NCBI GenBank assembly: GCA_002861585.1
Contig: PJQJ01000004.1
Coordinates: 4,207 to 20,370 of the forward strand
Length of the DNA: 16,164 nucleotides
Direction: 5' to 3'
From: Candidatus Saccharimonadota bacterium
GTDB taxonomy: Bacteria; Patescibacteriota; Saccharimonadia; Saccharimonadales; Saccharimonadaceae
Below are positions 13,084-16,164 of this stretch, piece by piece. A program made the translations under genes and the position numbers. Numbering within the stretch: the stretch's first letter is position 1; each line of letters opens with the position of its first letter. Under the pieces are notes generated by a model. That model saw only the letters and a list, made by a program, of their open reading frames with translations. It was not told where the DNA came from and searched no databases.

Positions 13084-15024
13084 ATGCACTTTTACTTGAT
13101 TGCACCGACAGTTATTGCCCACGGCAATCATGCCTTCCTTACTTACCATAGTGACAATGCCCTGCAAGAAGGTGCTCTTGTTCGTATTGAAGTTGGTAAA
13201 CGTGAAGTATCTGGCGTTGTGTATAAATCGGTTCCTAAACCATCATTCGCCACCAAGCCTGTCCGACGGTTGATTGAAGAGCAGCCGCTCCCCTCTCATC
13301 TGCTGCAGATTGCTCAGTGGATGAGCAGTTATTACAACACGCATCTCTCGATTGTTCAGCAAACAATCCTTCCCCGGGGAATCGAAAAAACGCGCCGTAA
13401 ATCAGAAAAAGCTCACGCTTACCCCTGGAGAGATCGAACAAATATAGTACTCAACGTCTCACAAGGTGATGCAATAAATACTATAGATCAAGCTGCTTCC
13501 GGCACGATACTTCTTCGTGGAGTGACGGGTTCTGGTAAAACTCAAGTCTATATCGAAGCAGCAAAACGAGCTATTCAGCAAGGTAAATCTGCCATTGTAC
13601 TTGTGCCAGAAATAGCTCTTACCTCCCAACTCGTCGCAGAATTCTCACTTCATTTTACGAACCTATTAGTGACGCATTCAACAATGACAGAGGCGGAGCG
13701 ACACACGATATGGCGACAATGCCTCACAAGCTCAACTCCACTTATTGTTATCGGCCCTCGATCGGCTCTCTTTAGCCCTGTTCCGGATCTCGGCTTGGTT
13801 GTTATTGATGAATGTCATGAGTCTAGCTATAAGCAAGAGCAAGCCCCTCGATACTCTGCACTCCGTGTTGCTAGCAAGCTTGCTCAGACAGAAGGAATAA
13901 AAACTGTGTTCGGCAGTGCGACACCCTCGGTTGTGGATACATACTTAGCTCAAAAAACGTCTAGTCCAATGATCACTATGCTGGAACGTGCACAAAAAGA
14001 TGCTGCAAAACCAACTGTGCACATAATTGATAGGACCGATACGTCAGCGTTTGGAACACACCGGTTTTTTTCACGGCAGTTACTCTCTTCAATCGAGCAG
14101 GGACTCATCAGTAAGACACAGAGTCTTGTCTTTCATAACCGTCGCGGCAGTGCCCCGCTTACTCTTTGTGAAAATTGTGGTTGGACTGCCGCCTGCCCTA
14201 ATTGCTCCATGCCGATGACGCTCCATACTGATATTCACAAATTGCTCTGTCATGTCTGCGGACAAAAAGAATCGACACCTCCCCACTGCCCAGTCTGCAA
14301 AGAGCCAGATATTATTCATAAAGGTATCGGCACTAAACTAATTGTCAGCGAGCTAAAAAAACAGTTTCCCCATGCCCGCATCGCTCGCTATGATGCAGAT
14401 ACCCACTCGTCCGAGCAGCTTCATGTTCAGTATCAGGATCTTTATGATGGCAACATTGATATTATTGTTGGTACCCAAATGATTGCAAAAGGATTGGATC
14501 TTCCCAAACTTCGCAGTGTTGGTATTGTCCAGGCTGATAATGGCTTAATACTTCCCGATTACCAATCAGAGGAGCGAGTATTTCAACTTATTCATCAGGT
14601 CATTGGTCGTGTTGGTAGATCGAGTGCCGCAACTGATGTTATCGTACAGACATATCAGCCGACACATCCAAGCATTCAACTTGGTATTGCCCAGGACTAT
14701 GATGCTTTTTACGATTACATGATTGAGAAGCGCAGGAGGACTCTCTTTCCGCCCTTCACTCATCTGCTGAAGTTAACCTGTAGCTATAAAACAGAGAAGG
14801 CAGCTGTTACGGCGTGTCGCAAGATAGCTAATGTAATTAGGACATCAATGCAGGATGAAGTTCGCGTCTTAGGGCCAGCCCCATCTTTTTATGAGAGGGT
14901 TGGTGAGAACTACCGATGGCAGCTTATAATCAAATCTTCTCATCGCGCTGCTCTTATAAAGACAGCTTCGCTTGTTCCGGCTCAACATTGGCAGATAGAT
15001 TTAGACCCCGCTAACCTACTCTGA
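13084..15024 (+). CDS. priA: Primosomal protein N' (replication restart helicase PriA)
   Basis: PriA recognises stalled forks and reloads the replicative helicase. The product is 646 aa from MHFYLIAPTV; an ATG at 13060 would add 8 residues but overlaps the -10 element, so 13084 is preferred. The N-terminal 3'-DNA-binding domain spans about 1-100. Walker A is GVTGSGKT (146-153), Walker B is DECH (242-245, usually DEEH in PriA), and SAT is at 278-280. The zinc-binding region has all eight cysteines (C362, C365, C371, C374, C389, C392, C402, C405). Motif V/VI lies at GTQMIAKGLDLP (463-474) and HQVIGRVGRSS (504-514). In E. coli the Walker A lies about 75 residues further in; the winged-helix domain seems largely missing here (only about 40 residues between the 3'-binding domain and the helicase). 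First gene of priA-def-fmt. Confidence 0.95.
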   Translation: MHFYLIAPTVIAHGNHAFLTYHSDNALQEGALVRIEVGKREVSGVVYKSVPKPSFATKPVRRLIEEQPLPSHLLQIAQWMSSYYNTHLSIVQQTILPRGIEKTRRKSEKAHAYPWRDRTNIVLNVSQGDAINTIDQAASGTILLRGVTGSGKTQVYIEAAKRAIQQGKSAIVLVPEIALTSQLVAEFSLHFTNLLVTHSTMTEAERHTIWRQCLTSSTPLIVIGPRSALFSPVPDLGLVVIDECHESSYKQEQAPRYSALRVASKLAQTEGIKTVFGSATPSVVDTYLAQKTSSPMITMLERAQKDAAKPTVHIIDRTDTSAFGTHRFFSRQLLSSIEQGLISKTQSLVFHNRRGSAPLTLCENCGWTAACPNCSMPMTLHTDIHKLLCHVCGQKESTPPHCPVCKEPDIIHKGIGTKLIVSELKKQFPHARIARYDADTHSSEQLHVQYQDLYDGNIDIIVGTQMIAKGLDLPKLRSVGIVQADNGLILPDYQSEERVFQLIHQVIGRVGRSSAATDVIVQTYQPTHPSIQLGIAQDYDAFYDYMIEKRRRTLFPPFTHLLKLTCSYKTEKAAVTACRKIANVIRTSMQDEVRVLGPAPSFYERVGENYRWQLIIKSSHRAALIKTASLVPAQHWQIDLDPANLL

Positions 15025-15049
15025 TCTGTTAATTGTGGCCATTATTCAG

Positions 15050-15055
15050 TATAAT
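15050..15055 (+). promoter_or_regulatory. -10 element before def, leaderless configuration
   Basis: TATAAT (15050-15055) lies 8 nt before the def ATG in the 39-nt priA-def gap. No clear -35. def may therefore have its own leaderless transcript in addition to read-through from priA. Confidence 0.45.
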
Positions 15056-15063
15056 CCATACCA

Positions 15064-15633
15064 ATGGCTACAAAAAAAGATATCATAACACTCCCCCACG
15101 ATGACCTGCGACAGCGATCGCAGCGCATTCATATTATTACCGACGAAGTAAAACAACTTATAGCTGATATGGAAGCAGCGACTCTCGACTGGGAAGATAG
15201 TCGACCGCACGAACTCGGTGTTGCCTTGGCAGCTGTGCAAATCGATCGACTCGAACGGATTGTGATAGTTCGCAATGACTTTGATAATAAAGATGATCGA
15301 TCTTTTACGACATTGATAAATCCCGAGATAGTTAAGTTTGAGGGCCAACCGGAGCTCGATCACGAAGGTTGCTTGAGCGTTAGGGATATCTACGCGTTAG
15401 TTCCCCGTTATCCAAAAGTACGCGTTAAGGCACTCGACGTACAGGGGCGCGAAGTTCGCGTTAAAGCTGAGGGCTTTTTGGCGCGTATTTTACAACACGA
15501 AATTGATCACACTAACGGAATTCTGTTTGTCGATCACGTGAAGGACAAAGACGCCTTCTTTACTCTTACTAATGACGGGCAGCTGGAGAAAGTTCCCTAT
15601 GAACAAGTCCAAAAGACTGGTATTCTTCGGTAA
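15064..15633 (+). CDS. def: Peptide deformylase
   Basis: A metalloenzyme that removes the formyl group from the initiator methionine of new proteins. The 189-aa product has motif II EGCLS (101-105, ligand C103) and motif III HEIDH (145-149, ligands H145 and H149 and catalytic E146). Motif I reads GVALAAVQI (52-60), where the family consensus GxGLAAxQ has glycine at the third position and this protein has alanine. The ATG at 15064 lies 39 nt after priA; no Shine-Dalgarno is visible, but TATAAT sits 8 nt upstream. Its 3' end overlaps fmt by 35 nt in another frame. def acts after fmt and before map, so the three enzymes of N-terminal formyl-methionine processing all lie in this window. Confidence 0.96.
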   Translation: MATKKDIITLPHDDLRQRSQRIHIITDEVKQLIADMEAATLDWEDSRPHELGVALAAVQIDRLERIVIVRNDFDNKDDRSFTTLINPEIVKFEGQPELDHEGCLSVRDIYALVPRYPKVRVKALDVQGREVRVKAEGFLARILQHEIDHTNGILFVDHVKDKDAFFTLTNDGQLEKVPYEQVQKTGILR

Positions 15634-16164
15634 CGAACGTCTCAGCAGTGGCTTTACGCCTGCGCGTGAAGATTCAGCCCTGCAAGCTCTTATTGCTAAT
15701 GGCTATGATATCGCCGCGGTTATCGCCCATCACGGTGGTGGTACATCGCGCAGCAAGCGAGAACTTGAGATCGAGAGCATCGCCAAAGAGTATGAGATAC
15801 CCGTACTCCTGCCTAATAAACCGACTGATATTGAGGATGAGCTGCGTTCTTTTAACGCCGATGCAGCAGTACTTATCGCTTATGGAAGAATTATTCCGGA
15901 GCGAATTATCAACCTGTTTCCGCGTGGTATTATCAACATCCACCCTTCCCTGCTCCCAATGTATCGCGGTCCTATCCCGATTGAACAAGCGATTCTTGAT
16001 GGTGCCCCCAAGACTGGCGTCTCTGTTATGGCGCTTACAAAAGAGATGGATGCAGGACCGGTATATGTTCAGGCTGAGGTACTACTGAGCGGAGATGAAA
16101 CAAAATTTGAATTAACACGACGTCTTTTCGCGCAAGGATCTTCCCTGTTAATCCAGCATCTTCC
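15599..16164 (+). CDS. fmt: Methionyl-tRNA formyltransferase, N-terminal part (cut by window edge)
   Basis: It formylates Met-tRNA for translation initiation using 10-formyltetrahydrofolate. 188 codons are visible. The N-terminus MNKSKRLVFFGNERLSSGF fits Fmt. AVLIAYGRIIP (about 90-100) precedes the signature INIHPSLLPMYRGPIPIEQA (about 111-130), which holds the catalytic Asn and His of the formyltransferase fold and the SLLPxxRG(P) pattern. TGVSVMALTKEMDAGPV (about 138-154) contains the third catalytic residue, Asp. The C-terminal OB-like domain is beyond the window. The ATG at 15599 lies inside the end of def (35-nt overlap); a later start would remove the FFGNE motif, so this start is preferred. 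Confidence 0.93.
   Translation, partial: MNKSKRLVFFGNERLSSGFTPAREDSALQALIANGYDIAAVIAHHGGGTSRSKRELEIESIAKEYEIPVLLPNKPTDIEDELRSFNADAAVLIAYGRIIPERIINLFPRGIINIHPSLLPMYRGPIPIEQAILDGAPKTGVSVMALTKEMDAGPVYVQAEVLLSGDETKFELTRRLFAQGSSLLIQHL

Overview
The window is a compact stretch of bacterial core-genome DNA. I place it, by inference, in Candidatus Saccharibacteria (TM7) or a close relative in the Patescibacteria. The reasons are very short intergenic gaps, trimmed core proteins, a class II (B12-dependent) ribonucleotide reductase next to its NrdR repressor, and a degenerate COG1926-like phosphoribosyltransferase gene beside recJ. TGA is used as a stop codon (for example at the ends of priA, of the HTH gene and of the 93-aa gene), which argues against the code-25 lineages Gracilibacteria and SR1. 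No tRNA, rRNA, CRISPR array, transposase or phage gene was seen.

Layout. 1-292: start of an unknown GC-rich gene (minus strand, cut by the window edge). 293-556: structured leader, an intrinsic terminator and a branched foldable element. 557-3967: nrdJ and nrdR (minus), with a promoter carrying two NrdR-box-like palindromes upstream of nrdR. 4180-4711: a stand-alone plus-strand GC-rich small gene with its own promoter and a cluster of hairpins behind it. 4728-7389: shared bidirectional terminator, ftsZ, then ftsA (minus). 7397-8332: hairpin-rich spacer and a second complete GC-rich unknown gene with its own promoter (minus). 8334-10338: rpsU-yqeY-adk-map operon (minus). 10364-13036: phosphoribosyltransferase-like gene, small winged-helix regulator and recJ (minus). 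13072-16164: priA-def-fmt (plus), with fmt cut by the window end.

The genes serve dNTP supply (nrdJ/nrdR), cell division (ftsA/ftsZ), translation initiation and protein N-terminal maturation (def, fmt, map, rpsU, yqeY), nucleotide balance (adk) and DNA repair or restart (recJ, priA).

Two patterns stand out. First, three unrecognised genes (1-292, 4305-4586, 7512-8213) are visibly richer in G+C and in C/G-ending codons than the core genes. Each has a strong Shine-Dalgarno sequence behind a hairpin-bearing leader, and the two complete ones also have a near-consensus promoter and hairpin clusters downstream. Second, several core genes (ftsA, rpsU, priA, def, the phosphoribosyltransferase-like gene) have a -10 element only 6-9 nt from the start codon, predicting leaderless or nearly leaderless mRNAs. 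The two classes therefore appear to be expressed in different ways.
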